From Strigamia acuminata (Eukaryota; Arthropoda; Chilopoda; Geophilomorpha; Linotaeniidae), in the NCBI GenBank assembly GCA_949358305.1, contig OX442319.1, positions 310,001-374,000 on the forward strand: a DNA stretch of 64,000 nt, in the 5' to 3' direction. Below the pieces are notes generated by a model that was not told where the DNA came from, made no database searches, and saw nothing but the letters and a program-made list of their open reading frames with translations. This document shows, in pieces, positions 10,306-20,266 of this stretch (positions within the stretch are counted from its first letter, which is position 1; every line of letters starts with the position of its first letter). The translations under genes were made by a program, and so were the position numbers.

Positions 10306-13300
10306 ATGGCGTCATATGAGCGCTACGACGATTACAAGGACGTGAGAAAGTTGGACGGAACCAACTACCCGACTTGGAGCGTACAAGTCCAGCTCCTTCT
10401 CCAATCGTACGGAGTTTGGGGCCACGTGACCGGCAAGACGAAAGAGCCGCCGGCCGGATCACCGTTTCGAGAGACAAGGGACTTTGAGAAAGGCGAAGAA
10501 CGGGCTCGCTCCACCATTTGTTTGGCTTGCGGCGAGGCCCAACAGGTCGTAGCTGTCGCCCAAGCCACTGCTAAAGAGGTGTGGGAGGCACTGAAAGCTG
10601 CCTACCAGCCCACGACACGGGCACGTAAAGCCTGTCTTCGCCGGGAATTTTCGGACATGCGGTTGCATGAAAACGAAGAGATGTTTGTTTTCACCGCACG
10701 AGTTGACCGAAAGGTCGTGCAACTTGCCGACGTTAAGATTAAAATTACGGACGAGTTTCACGCTTTTCAATACCTCGACCTGCTGCCGCCCCAATATGAA
10801 CCGGTCAAGCAGACGGTTTATCACTGGGGTGACGCAGAGTTCACGGCAGCAGCGGTCAAGGAACGCCTCGTAGGCGAATATAACCGCTTACATGTGACGA
10901 CCGACGAGTTTGGCGTGCCTTCCAAAACGCCATTGGAGAACACTGGTGCTTTCTTTAATCAAGGCGGAAGACAACGCGGACGTGGTGGAAATGCACCCGG
11001 CGGCCCACGCATCTGTTTTACTTGCGGTGGGACGGGCCACTTCGCCCGTGAATGCCCTACTCCGCCGAAACAGCAATTCCAACCAAAAGGGAACCAAACT
11101 GGACAATTCAGAGGCAATCCACGGGGCAAGGGACGTGGAAGAGGCCAGCAAAAGGCCACTGTCACACAGGCTGACATATTCAGTGACTCTCCAGTTTCAT
11201 ATTACTCAGCAGCGGTTTGGCTTCAGCAGCAACCCCCTGTGCCGGCTTCCCACGTGTCTCACGCGAATTATGATTCGCAATGGTACGTCGACACAGGAGC
11301 GACGGACCATTTCTCCTTCAATAAAGACTGGTTCTCCGACTTCAAGCCATTAACTGGCCATGTGCAACAGGGAGAAGGAAAGTCAAGAATCGAAGGGATA
11401 GGAAATATAACATTGACATCAGTTTACGGAACTCGCACCCGTGCACTTACATTGCAAAATGTATTTTATGCACCCAACTTTAGGAAAAACTTGATTTCGT
11501 TGGGTCGCACGGATGAAGCTGGGGCAACGACCATGATTAAAAATGGCAAAATGGTTATTTATAACGACAAAATTGATGACCCTTCCATCACTGCGGAACG
11601 CACGAGTGATCGGATGTATAAGGTCAATTGTCGTATTTCTCCTGCGAACACTGCCGCATTACCTGCGCAACAGGCTGCGACAGTGTCTTCTAGTCCGCTT
11701 ATAAAGGGCGATGAAGTTGTAAATTCGATACTAACATACCCTAGTTTTAAGGACGCATTAACCCAAAATTCGAGTGAGTCAGGGAAACCTGCACCAGCGA
11801 TTAAGGGGCAAGCGAGTGTTGCGAATAACGCGCCTGCGAACATTACGGACAATGCGCAAGCGAATGTTTCGAATAAAATCAAGGCAAAGACTGCCAATGC
11901 CTCCAAGCAGGCAAATTCAATTGTGCAGAACAAAGCAGAGAATGGGAATAATTCTACTAATGGGGTTAAAACTTTTGACAAGAAAGATAAGGCTCAAACG
12001 ATGGACATTTGGCACTCCCGCTTAGGGCATTTAAATGCAAAGGGAATTGCGGGTTTAGAAAAGTCAACTGATGTTTTTGGGCTGAAACTCTCGAATAAGG
12101 AGTTGTCGACGTGTGACTCTTGCGCCAGGGCGAAGAGCACACGTGCTAGTTTTCCCCCAATAATTGGAATTACGACAAAAAGTATTTTGGAAATAGTGCA
12201 CTTAGACGTGTGGGGCCCCGCTCCAGTTCAAACATTGGGTGGGGCATACTATTATCTCATTCTCATCGATGATTTTTCCCGCTTTATGTGGATAATTATC
12301 ATGAAACGGAAAAGTGATGTTTTGGGACATTTTAAGCGGTGGCTACTTGAAGTTGAGCGAACAACCTCTAAGAAGGTAAAGGCCATAAAAACTGATAATG
12401 GAGGGGAGTTTATATCCAGACAATGGGACGATTATGTGTCTAAAATTGGGCTTAAATGTATGAGAACAAATGCGTACAGCCCAGAAATGAATTCGGTCGC
12501 CGAACGGGCGAACCGTACCATTCTTAATGGTACTCGGGCACTTCTTTTTGAGAATAAATTTCCCGCCACTTTATGGGCAGAGCTTGCCGTTTCAGTTGTA
12601 TATCTGAAAAACCGTTTTCCACATATGGGAATTGGTGGGAAAACACCTTATTCTGTGTTTTATAATAAGAAATTGTCCCTTCGCCATGTCAAGTGCATTG
12701 GCTCATTAACTTATGTCCATATCCCATCTCAGACTCGGGGTGGGAAATTACAAGACAGGGCATGGGCTGGGGCATTAGTTGGGTACGCCGCTTCTACACG
12801 CGGCTATAGAATTTGGGATCCGAATAAAAATCAGGTGTTTTTGTCTAAACACGTCAAGATATTTGAGAACAATTTCTGGTTTGAATTAGGAACGGCCACG
12901 ACGCCTGAACTTGAGGATGATTTTGACACGTCAAGTTCGAACTCGTTCAATGGGTCATTTTCTGACGACGACAGTGTTGCTATCGACCCAATAATTCAGG
13001 AAGCTCCGGAGATCCTGAAAGTACTAGAAGTTCCGAGGATCCCGGAACCCCCTCCTGCGATACAGGAAGTCCCACAACCTGTTCCGCAGCAAAAAGTGAA
13101 ACCCGCATTGCCCACGACCCCAAAGCCTACTTTTAGACCTGAATTGAGGCCAGTCGCTAAACAGGCAGCTCAGCGACCCCCACTCATGCCCGTTGAGGGG
13201 AACCCTATTCTTGGGGATAGGGATACAGGGGATGAGCCTGTTGAAGAAATTGGTGGGGCGAAGGGGGATGATGGGAATTACTTCAACGTCTATCCTGACA

Positions 13301-15180
13301 ATGATGGGGAACCTGAAATTCCTCCTGGGATTCAAACACGACGTGGATCACGATCAAAGAAAAAGAAAGGGGACGTGATGTCTCGCCCGGAACTACTGCC
13401 GTTAAATATGGCGGAATGGGAACGAAGCGCATCCGTCCGCAAAGAGGGAGCGACGGCGAGACAAATAGACGTTATTTACATCACGCCCTTAAAAGACAAA
13501 ATAAGAAGTCGAGTTGATATCGCACGTTGGTGCGACGAGGAAGGGTACGCATATGATGCATCCCTATTTGACTTTAAGACATTAGAGGGGGACGGTGAGC
13601 CGTTAGGGTTTGCAGGTTTCTGTGCCGTTGAGCCAGAAACCTACGAAGAAGCCATGTATCACATCAAGCGTCCTGATTGGATAAAAGCCATGAGAGAGGA
13701 AATTGATGTGTTCGATGAAAGAACGGTTTACAAGGAAGTTGACAAAACAACTTTAGACGAGGGTACGACTCTCCTGGGATCAAAATGGATATACAAAATG
13801 AAACGCGACCACACGGGTGTTATCCAACGCTACCGAGCCCGACTCGTCGCACAGGGCTTTAAGCAAAAGCCCGGAGTTGACTTTACGGAGGTGTTCTCCC
13901 CAGTCGTCAACTTCGTGCTAGTAATAGTGTTCTTTTGCACTTTGGTAATACTCAAGGAATGGCGGGATTTACACCTGGATATCAAGGCCGCGTACCTTTA
14001 CGGGGACCTCGATACGGTACAGTACATGGAGATCCCCAAGGGATATCGTACCGCCCACAATAAGCATAAATGCTGGATGCTTTTGAAAGCACTTTATGGA
14101 TTACACCAGTCCGGTCGTATGTGGTACCAGGTCCTCCACATACGACTACTTGAATTGGGCTTCCAACCGTTGTTGGGTTTAAACTGTGTCTATGCCCTAG
14201 ACAACGACGCGATAGTCATCTTCTACGTGGACGATATCGTGCTATTCTCCAAGGATGACTATGTGGAACAATGCGTTTTAAAGTGGTTACGGGAATCGTT
14301 TGAAGTAGTGAGTCTGGGACCCGTAACTTTACTTTTAGGTATCGAGTTTGATAGGTCCGGGGGCATGATTAAAATCCACCAACGGAAATATATTGAAAAG
14401 CTTTGTAAAGCATACGGGATTGACTCGTGCCATCGAGTGAAAGTTCCAGTAACCCCGGGAACCATGATTCAAAGTGTGAGAACCGGGGAAAAAGTCGATA
14501 CTTCATTCCCGTACAGATCTTTGGTCGGAAGTCTATTGTTCATCGCCAGCCGAACCAGACCCGACATACTGTTTTCAGTAATAGTGCTTTCTCAGTATAA
14601 CGAGACGCATTCAGCGCGCCATGTCAATATGTTACTGCAGGTCCTGCGATATTTGGCCACCACGTCGAATTATTCGATTAACTTATCAAACTGTAAAAAC
14701 GAGAATTTGACAGTTTACACCGACGCGTCGTTTGCCTTAGATCAAGACAGACGACGAAGCTTTGGGGGACATATTGTCTATATGGGTGGCATTCCCATCT
14801 CGTGGAATTGCCACAAACAATTGATGACCTCCCTGTCGATCATGGAGAGCGAATTTCTCGCCGTGGTCGATGGGGTGAAAGAAGTTATTTGGCTCGAGCG
14901 CCTTTACGACGCGAAAATAATGTTTTGTCTCGAGCGAAATACCCCCTGTGTTTTTGCGGATAGCCAGCCGGCTATCCAATACTGTAAGAATAGGATTGAG
15001 AACAGGGCAAATAAACATATAGACGTGAAGCTTCATTTCGTTAGAGATTGGTTTGAGAAAGGAACGTTTTTGATCGAGCATGTTTCCGGCGAATTAAATG
15101 TCGCGGATATTCTGACGAAATGGTTAGCTAAATCCAGACTGAACGCGCTATGCGAATACATCTTTGTAATTGACAAATAG
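10306..15180 (+). CDS. Copia Gag-Pol polyprotein (intact)
   Basis: 1624 residues from the ATG at 10306, chosen because MASYERYDDYKDVRKLDGTNY begins the Copia gag domain and the upstream in-frame extension has no family features. In order, it shows gag, a CCHC knuckle (CFTCGGTGHFAREC, about residue 237), an aspartic protease (WYVDTGATDHF, about 327), integrase with an HHCC zinc region (HSRLGH...CDSCARAK), a core with DVWGP and TDNGGEF aspartates and a VAERANR glutamate, reverse transcriptase with FYVDD at about 14223, and RNase H (VYTDASFA; MESEF; ADSQPAI). It makes and integrates cDNA of the element. All catalytic motifs are present and no break is seen. Confidence 0.96.
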   Translation: MASYERYDDYKDVRKLDGTNYPTWSVQVQLLLQSYGVWGHVTGKTKEPPAGSPFRETRDFEKGEERARSTICLACGEAQQVVAVAQATAKEVWEALKAAYQPTTRARKACLRREFSDMRLHENEEMFVFTARVDRKVVQLADVKIKITDEFHAFQYLDLLPPQYEPVKQTVYHWGDAEFTAAAVKERLVGEYNRLHVTTDEFGVPSKTPLENTGAFFNQGGRQRGRGGNAPGGPRICFTCGGTGHFARECPTPPKQQFQPKGNQTGQFRGNPRGKGRGRGQQKATVTQADIFSDSPVSYYSAAVWLQQQPPVPASHVSHANYDSQWYVDTGATDHFSFNKDWFSDFKPLTGHVQQGEGKSRIEGIGNITLTSVYGTRTRALTLQNVFYAPNFRKNLISLGRTDEAGATTMIKNGKMVIYNDKIDDPSITAERTSDRMYKVNCRISPANTAALPAQQAATVSSSPLIKGDEVVNSILTYPSFKDALTQNSSESGKPAPAIKGQASVANNAPANITDNAQANVSNKIKAKTANASKQANSIVQNKAENGNNSTNGVKTFDKKDKAQTMDIWHSRLGHLNAKGIAGLEKSTDVFGLKLSNKELSTCDSCARAKSTRASFPPIIGITTKSILEIVHLDVWGPAPVQTLGGAYYYLILIDDFSRFMWIIIMKRKSDVLGHFKRWLLEVERTTSKKVKAIKTDNGGEFISRQWDDYVSKIGLKCMRTNAYSPEMNSVAERANRTILNGTRALLFENKFPATLWAELAVSVVYLKNRFPHMGIGGKTPYSVFYNKKLSLRHVKCIGSLTYVHIPSQTRGGKLQDRAWAGALVGYAASTRGYRIWDPNKNQVFLSKHVKIFENNFWFELGTATTPELEDDFDTSSSNSFNGSFSDDDSVAIDPIIQEAPEILKVLEVPRIPEPPPAIQEVPQPVPQQKVKPALPTTPKPTFRPELRPVAKQAAQRPPLMPVEGNPILGDRDTGDEPVEEIGGAKGDDGNYFNVYPDNDGEPEIPPGIQTRRGSRSKKKKGDVMSRPELLPLNMAEWERSASVRKEGATARQIDVIYITPLKDKIRSRVDIARWCDEEGYAYDASLFDFKTLEGDGEPLGFAGFCAVEPETYEEAMYHIKRPDWIKAMREEIDVFDERTVYKEVDKTTLDEGTTLLGSKWIYKMKRDHTGVIQRYRARLVAQGFKQKPGVDFTEVFSPVVNFVLVIVFFCTLVILKEWRDLHLDIKAAYLYGDLDTVQYMEIPKGYRTAHNKHKCWMLLKALYGLHQSGRMWYQVLHIRLLELGFQPLLGLNCVYALDNDAIVIFYVDDIVLFSKDDYVEQCVLKWLRESFEVVSLGPVTLLLGIEFDRSGGMIKIHQRKYIEKLCKAYGIDSCHRVKVPVTPGTMIQSVRTGEKVDTSFPYRSLVGSLLFIASRTRPDILFSVIVLSQYNETHSARHVNMLLQVLRYLATTSNYSINLSNCKNENLTVYTDASFALDQDRRRSFGGHIVYMGGIPISWNCHKQLMTSLSIMESEFLAVVDGVKEVIWLERLYDAKIMFCLERNTPCVFADSQPAIQYCKNRIENRANKHIDVKLHFVRDWFEKGTFLIEHVSGELNVADILTKWLAKSRLNALCEYIFVIDK

Positions 15181-15187
15181 CTAAACG

Positions 15188-15197
15188 AAGGGGGATT
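15188..15197 (+). promoter_or_regulatory. Polypurine tract of the intact Copia
   Basis: GAAGGGGGATT abuts the TGTTAGG start of the 3' LTR. This purine run primes plus-strand DNA in LTR elements. Confidence 0.8.
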
Positions 15198-15663
15198 TGT
15201 TAGGTTGACGTTTTCCTGTTTGTCCTCGCATCCGCGTAGATTATCAGATTGCATATTGTGGATAAATGCAATCAGTGTGTTGCCATGTTGATGTCCCGTA
15301 TCGCAGTCGGTTGATTCCGAATTTTAATCCCAATGCTGGTTTTGTACCGCAACCGACTCCTATTACGTGACAACACACACAACCTGTCATCTGCTCAAAT
15401 GAGCAGTTATTGTTTATGTTGTTCTGTTTATTTTATCTATTAGTTTTGTCTTTCTGTAAAGAACAAGTCAGTGTATTGAAACAATGATTTGTTCTATAAT
15501 TTCATTGTGTTTGAGATCGAGGGCGATTAGCCTCGAACCGGGTTTTTATGTTACACACATACTTTTGTAATAAAAGATGGCGGACGCGTGTCTGATTTAT
15601 CCGCCCAGCCAAAAAGGATGTTTCCAGTTATTTCTGCAGCGCACAGGCCCTTTCAGCTCTTCA
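15198..15663 (+). repeat. 3' LTR of the intact Copia
   Basis: 466 bp, matching the 5' LTR except for at least four transitions (for example TGTAGATAAA versus TGTGGATAAA). It is followed by the target duplicate ATCGA and then the older Copia's pol frame. Confidence 0.95.
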
Positions 15664-15668
15664 ATCGA

Positions 15669-16979
15669 ACCAATGTTTATTATTTATGTGACGGTCAAAG
15701 GATCAAGTCTAAGAATGAAGTAGCGGTTTTGTGTCAAGCTAAGAGTTTAGATGTAAATCTTGACGCGTTTGATTTTTCACCGAAGAACACAGTAACAGGC
15801 CAAGTTGACATTCCTCCAAAATCACATAATGTGATCCAACCGACCAACACCGATTCCAACACAGTTGACCAAGAGGAATTGGATTTCTTTAATGGATTGG
15901 AATGTTGTGATGTTGAAAGTCCCAAGTCATACGAAGAAGCAATAAAATGTGAGGATGCGAGTCAATGGAATGAAGCAATGCAAGACGAAATAGCAACGCT
16001 AGAAGAAAGAAAGGTCTTTTCACTCGTTCGGCCTCCAAAGGGAAAGATTTTAACCAATAAGTGGGTTTTTGTCCGGAAATGCGACGACAAAGGAACCGTT
16101 GTCCGCCATCGCGCATGATTAGTGGCAAGAGGATTTGAACAAGTTAAAGGCAGGGATTTTCATGAAGTGTATAATCCAGTTGTCACTTTTGCACTCGTTC
16201 GCCTATTGTTCTTCTTGCTTGTGGTATGTGCCGGATGGGTGACTAGACATTTGGATGTAAAATGTGCTTTTCTTTATGGGTCTTTGGAAGAAGAAATCTA
16301 CATGGATCCTCCAAGTGGCTTCGAACAACATGATGGAAATGTGTGGAAATTAGAGAAAAGTCTCTATGGACTCCATCAGGCGGGCAGGTGCTCTCCCAAT
16401 ATAACGAGCGGCATTCCCAAAGACATATCAACATGTTGTTACAAGTACTCAGGTACTTTAAGTACACTGAGGACTACTGTATTGATCTTGCGAGATGCAA
16501 AAGTGCATTGTTGACAGTTTTTACCGATGCGTCATACGCTACCGATGTTGACCAATGTAGGAGTTTCGGGGGTCATGTGGTTTTCCTGGGCGGTGTTCCA
16601 GTCTCGTGGTCATGTAGGAAACAGACGATGACCACGTTATCTGTGATAGAGTCAGAATTTGTGGCCATAGTAGATGGCGTCAGGGAATTAATATGGCTCA
16701 AAAGACTCTTTGAAATGTCGGTGATGCTCGACTACTTTGGGGACCTGCAACCGTGTGTCTTAGCCGACAGCACGGCAGCGATATAATACAGCAAAAATCG
16801 CGTTGAAAATAAGACAAATAAACACATCAAAGTTCGTTTCCATTATTTGCGCGATTTGTACAAAAGCAAGGTCTTCGACATCCGGCACGTCTCAGGGATA
16901 CTGAACGTTGCCGATCTGTTAACCAAGTGGTTAGCTCGCCCTCGACTGACCGATTTATGTGAACATATTTTTGACTTGT
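15669..16979 (+). pseudogene. Decayed Copia pol, 3' part (RT deletion, RNase H)
   Basis: This continues the frame of 6259-8719 after the insertion. It holds the start of RT (NKWVFVRKCDDKG, then LVARGFEQ after a TGA at about 16116, and HLDVKCAFLYG). At about 16387 it jumps from GLHQAGR straight to LSQYNERHSQRH. In the intact Copia about 170 codons lie between these points, including the FYVDD active site. RNase H follows (FTDASYATD, ESEFVA, ADSTAAI), with a TAA in the last motif. It cannot encode an active RT. A purine run CCAGAGGGGG (16991-17000) follows. Confidence 0.88.
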
Positions 16980-17269
16980 GACAAAGTTATCCAGAGGGGG
17001 TATATAGATATTAAGGACAATCTTTGGCATTGTGATATACAGGGTGTTCTGAAAGTCTGGTCCCCTCCAAATATTTCCTGAGCAATTGCATCTAAGCCAA
17101 CTTTGATGAAGGGATCATATAGGAAGTTGGGTGAGAGCAATCCAATGACGTCATCAAATTTGACCTTGAAGGTCATTTTCAAGGTCATTCACATTCTAAC
17201 TTTTAAACCGTTGAAGATACAGCAAAATTTCCAATGACAAAGTTGTAGAGCACCATCAAATTAGTACTA

Positions 17270-17825
17270 CAGTCGAAACTCTTTATAACGAATCGCAAGG
17301 GACCGGACAAATCGATTCGTTATAACGAGAATTTGTTAAAACGAATTAGCTGAAAAAAATAAAATTTTATCATAAACAACATTATTTATTCATAAAATCA
17401 TGTTAATTTTATCCCGATTCTTAAAAACCGTTGAAATTGTTAAAACGGGACAAATTAAACTCAACTGCTACAATTGGTAGCTTCTTGCCATTGTTAATGG
17501 CATTAAAAATGTTCAACTTGTCCTAAATCAAAATTTCTTTTCATTTGGCAGCCATTTTAAAACACAAAATTTTTCCTTTTTTCTAAATGTGTTCCTAACA
17601 AGGGCAGTCATGTGATCAGTTTTGAAAATTCGTTATACCGAGGGCTTGTTAGTATTACAGTGTACCTGAAAACCTGTTCGTTGTAACGAATAATTCGTAT
17701 ATTGAAATTCGTTATAACGAATATATTTAACATGATGTTCTATGGCTGGCCAACTAAGTCATTTTCAATAATTCGTTATAGCAATAATTTGTTATATCGC
17801 GATTCGTTAGAAAGAGTTTCGACTG
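17270..17825. mobile_element. pogo/Tigger-like MITE nested in family A
   Basis: 556 bp with inverted ends CAGTCGAAACTC and GAGTTTCGACTG and a TA duplication. Subterminal words (TATAACGAAT, TTCGTTATAACGAAT) recur inside. The empty site can be inferred from other family-A copies, which read TTAGTACTATCCAACTTATC where this copy has TTAGTACTA-insert-TACAACTTATC. A relic of one end also sits at 1130-1179. Confidence 0.88.
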
Positions 17826-17987
17826 TATACAACTTATCTTAGTTATCTTAAGTCAAATATTTCATAATGCGCAATATCGCAGTAACGCATGGCGGCGCTA
17901 TTCATATGCACGACATCGCATGTAACACTACACCATATCTGTCATGTCTCTCTGTTGATATTCCTTCATTTATGGAAGTAGAATATT

Positions 17988-18060
17988 AGGAGTCCCAGTG
18001 GGTCACCCATCCACTTACTGATTGGAACTATTGCTGCTTAACTAAACTGACCTGAAAGAA
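17988..18060 (-). pseudogene. 5S rRNA-derived sequence
   Basis: Read on the minus strand, this has GTTAAGCAGCAATAG followed by CAGTAAGTGGATGGGTGACC and CTGGGACTCC. These parallel the internal control region and 3' half of eukaryotic 5S rRNA (GTTAAGC, TACTTGGATGGGTGACC, CTGGGAA). The 5' third is not recognisable and several conserved positions differ, so it is not a working gene. A 5S-headed SINE (SINE3 type) or a 5S pseudogene trapped in the MITE are both possible. Confidence 0.6.
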
Positions 18061-18489
18061 ACTGTGTAATGAGCATCAGTCAAGCTGAAGATTGATTTAT
18101 TGATGATTTTCATCTCTTATAAACTTTGTTGAACAGCCAATTGTTGGCTCATTGTTAGACTAATTTGATGGTGCTCTACAACTTTTTGATTGAAAATTTC
18201 AATTTGCTAATTTGTTTTCTTTTATTAAAAAAAAACTAAGATGACTAAGATAAGTTGTATAGTACTAATTTGATGGTGCTCTACAACTTTGTAATTGGAA
18301 ATTTTGCTGTATCTTCAACGGTTTAAAAGTTAGAAAGTGAATGACCTTGAAAATGACCTTCAAGGTCAAATTTGATGCCGTCATTGGATTGCTCTCACCC
18401 AACTTTCTATATGATCCCTTCATCAAAGTTGGCCTAGATGCAATTGCTCAGGAAATATTTGGAGGGAACCAGACTTTCAGAACACCCTG

Positions 18490-18968
18490 TATATTGGGGC
18501 ACGTGTTTATGGTTTAGCGTGCCCAACTACACAGGATAACTATTGTGTTAGGAGCGGCGCTCATCTCTTTTTGATTGTACTTTGGGTTTCTAAATTAAAG
18601 AGTGGATGCTGCCAGCAGATGTTATTTTTAGTGTATTGTGAAGTATTAATATGCAATAGGATTTGGTTTGATTTAACTGAATTGTTATTCAAGCATAAGT
18701 ATTGTTTGGAATTGCATGTTTGCACTATTTCATCATTTATCAGTGCCTGCTGTATTTTTATATTAATTTATCATGTTTGTTTTGATATCCATAAGGATTC
18801 GTTCTATTGTATTGATCACATGATCTTTTTCCAATGTAACCTGGAACCCAGGGATTTGATGTACAGTCTTATCACATGTTTCAAGACATTAAAGATGGCG
18901 GCACGTTTTATGCTTTTAACATGCACATTGAAAAACGGTTTGGACTCACCTTATTTCGATTAATGGCC
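18490..18968 (+). repeat. Probable remainder of the decayed Copia 3' LTR
   Basis: It follows family-A copy 1 and ends before the right inverted arm. It carries a late AAGATGGCGGCACG box (about 18892), like the AAGATGGCGG box in the intact Copia LTR, and is non-coding. The assignment depends on position after the pol relic and its purine run; no matching 5' LTR was identified with confidence. Confidence 0.45.
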
Positions 18969-18980
18969 AACACAACAGTC

Positions 18981-19314
18981 GTCGGCTGATGGCCAAAAAT
19001 CGTCGGCTGACGATTGACAGCTGACAATTAGTCCATCCCCTGATCTAAAGACAAAAATGACCAAACTAAAAAACATTTTAAACCAGTGTAAAAATGTAGA
19101 AAATGATTTAAAACAAGTAAAAACGTGTGAATAATCACACAAAATATTTGAAAATGTGTAATGCATCTTTAAAATAAAATTTGTCAAGTAATAATCAGGT
19201 TTTATGTGCATTTGTACCGAGAATTCTATGTTGTTTGTGTTTGTTTATACCCCTTAGCCTTGTTTTCGAACGGGTGTGACGTCATCATGACGTAATTGTA
19301 AACTCTGCTATTGG
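18981..19314 (-). repeat. Right arm of the 13.7-kb inverted-repeat pair
   Basis: Reverse complement of 5642-5967, including GTGACGTCATCATGACGTAA at its outer end and GTCGGCTGACGATTGACAGC at its inner end. Beyond it, 19314-19460 again resembles diverged family-A arm sequence (ATTGGAAATTTTGCTATATC). Confidence 0.75.
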
Positions 19315-19509
19315 AAATTTTGCTATATCTTAACCAGCCAACAGGTTAGCGAATGAAAAGAGCATTGATGCATGTCTGGCATGAAGTTTGATTACACTAT
19401 TGGATTCGTCATCACTACTTTGCTATAGGCTAGTCTGCTTGGTTTTTTAAAAAAGCATATACTTATTCTGGAAATTAACTGTAACGACTGAAACGAAACA
19501 CCATGTATA

Positions 19510-20060
19510 CTACCGAGTGGCCCACATGAAAGCGGCCCAACAATACACACGAAGGGTTACGAAGGGTGGCTCAAAAAATGTATTTACGCATAAAATTAAA
19601 TACCGTACCGCCCCGTTTAAACGCCCGGGTTCAAAAAAGCGCCGGCTCCGTTTTAGCGCCGGGCAGTTATCGGCGATGTACTAAATTAACGCCGGCCCCG
19701 AATAACCGCCGGGTCCCCAAAAATCACCGATTTTTTGCAAAAAATCGGTAATTTTTGCAGAAAAATCGCCTTTTTTTGCGGTTATGCGCCGGGTTCATTT
19801 AATCGCCGGGTTTCATATTGGCGCCGGGAGAAGCAGCTCAAAAAAAGAATTAAACGCCCGGGCGTTTAAACGGGGCGCTACGGTATACATTAATCATTAG
19901 CTGAGGGCAGTGTTGTTTAATTGATGTTTCTAGTGCAGTTTTTTCCGCTCTTTCGTTTGGTGTTTAGTTTTTGACGATCGAGCATTGGTTCCCGAGATAT
20001 TTGCATTTTTCATCAATTTTTGTCCGAATACACGACCCATAAAACGTACCAGGATGACAA
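19510..20060 (+). repeat. Dispersed repeat with GTGGCCCACAT end, copy 1
   Basis: It matches 35310-35545 over about 250 bp: GTGGCCCACAT-A/G-AAAGCGGCCC at the left and CGCTCTTTCGTTTGGTGTTTAG inside. A TACCG(G/A)GTGGCCCA terminus is typical of mariner-like ends, but only one end is evident. This copy is interrupted by a 281-bp MITE. Confidence 0.7.
19603..19883. mobile_element. 281-bp MITE, TA-flanked, GTTTAAACGCCCGG ends
   Basis: Inverted ends CCGTACCGCCCCGTTTAAAC and its near-complement, TA on each side. The second copy of the host repeat at 35370 lacks the insert and reads ATTAAATATACATTAATC, an empty site. The interior has many GCGCCGGG words and a GATTTTTTGCAAAAAATC hairpin. It is related to the MITE at 1971. 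Confidence 0.88.
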
Positions 20061-20266
20061 AAACGTACCGATACAGAAACCGGACCTGTATGAAAACGTT
20101 CTGATACAAAAACCTAACGGTATGCCACACTATTAATGTCAGAGATAAAATAATATCTTGGGTAATAGATTTACAGAATTATTCTGACACGTTTCCGATT
20201 TAACGTGTTGAAGACATTGTTATATATTTCATATTGAGTGAGGTTGTTATTTCTATTCCTGTTATA

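Larger units (their letters stand above)
8720..15663 (+). mobile_element. Complete young Copia retrotransposon
   Basis: The element is 6944 bp long, with two 466-bp LTRs beginning TGTTAGGTTGACG and ending CTCTTCA, and a perfect 5-bp target duplication ATCGA (8715-8719 and 15664-15668). It holds one uninterrupted gag-pol frame. The LTRs differ at four sites that I can see, all transitions (about 0.9%), so insertion was recent. It landed inside the pol gene of an older Copia on the same strand. It looks structurally able to transpose, though activity cannot be read from sequence. Confidence 0.96.
17040..18489. mobile_element. Palindromic MITE family A, copy 1 (nested inserts)
   Basis: Ends CAGGGTGTTCTGAAAG and its complement, flanked on both sides by TATA. 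The outer arms (about 210 bp) contain the tandem words TGACCTTGAA and CAAGGTCA. It is inserted in the presumed 3' LTR of the decayed Copia. At 1450 bp it is longer than copy 2 because it holds a pogo-like MITE (17270-17825) and other DNA, including a 5S-like stretch. The TA-type flank suggests a Tc1/mariner relative; no transposase is present. Confidence 0.85.
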
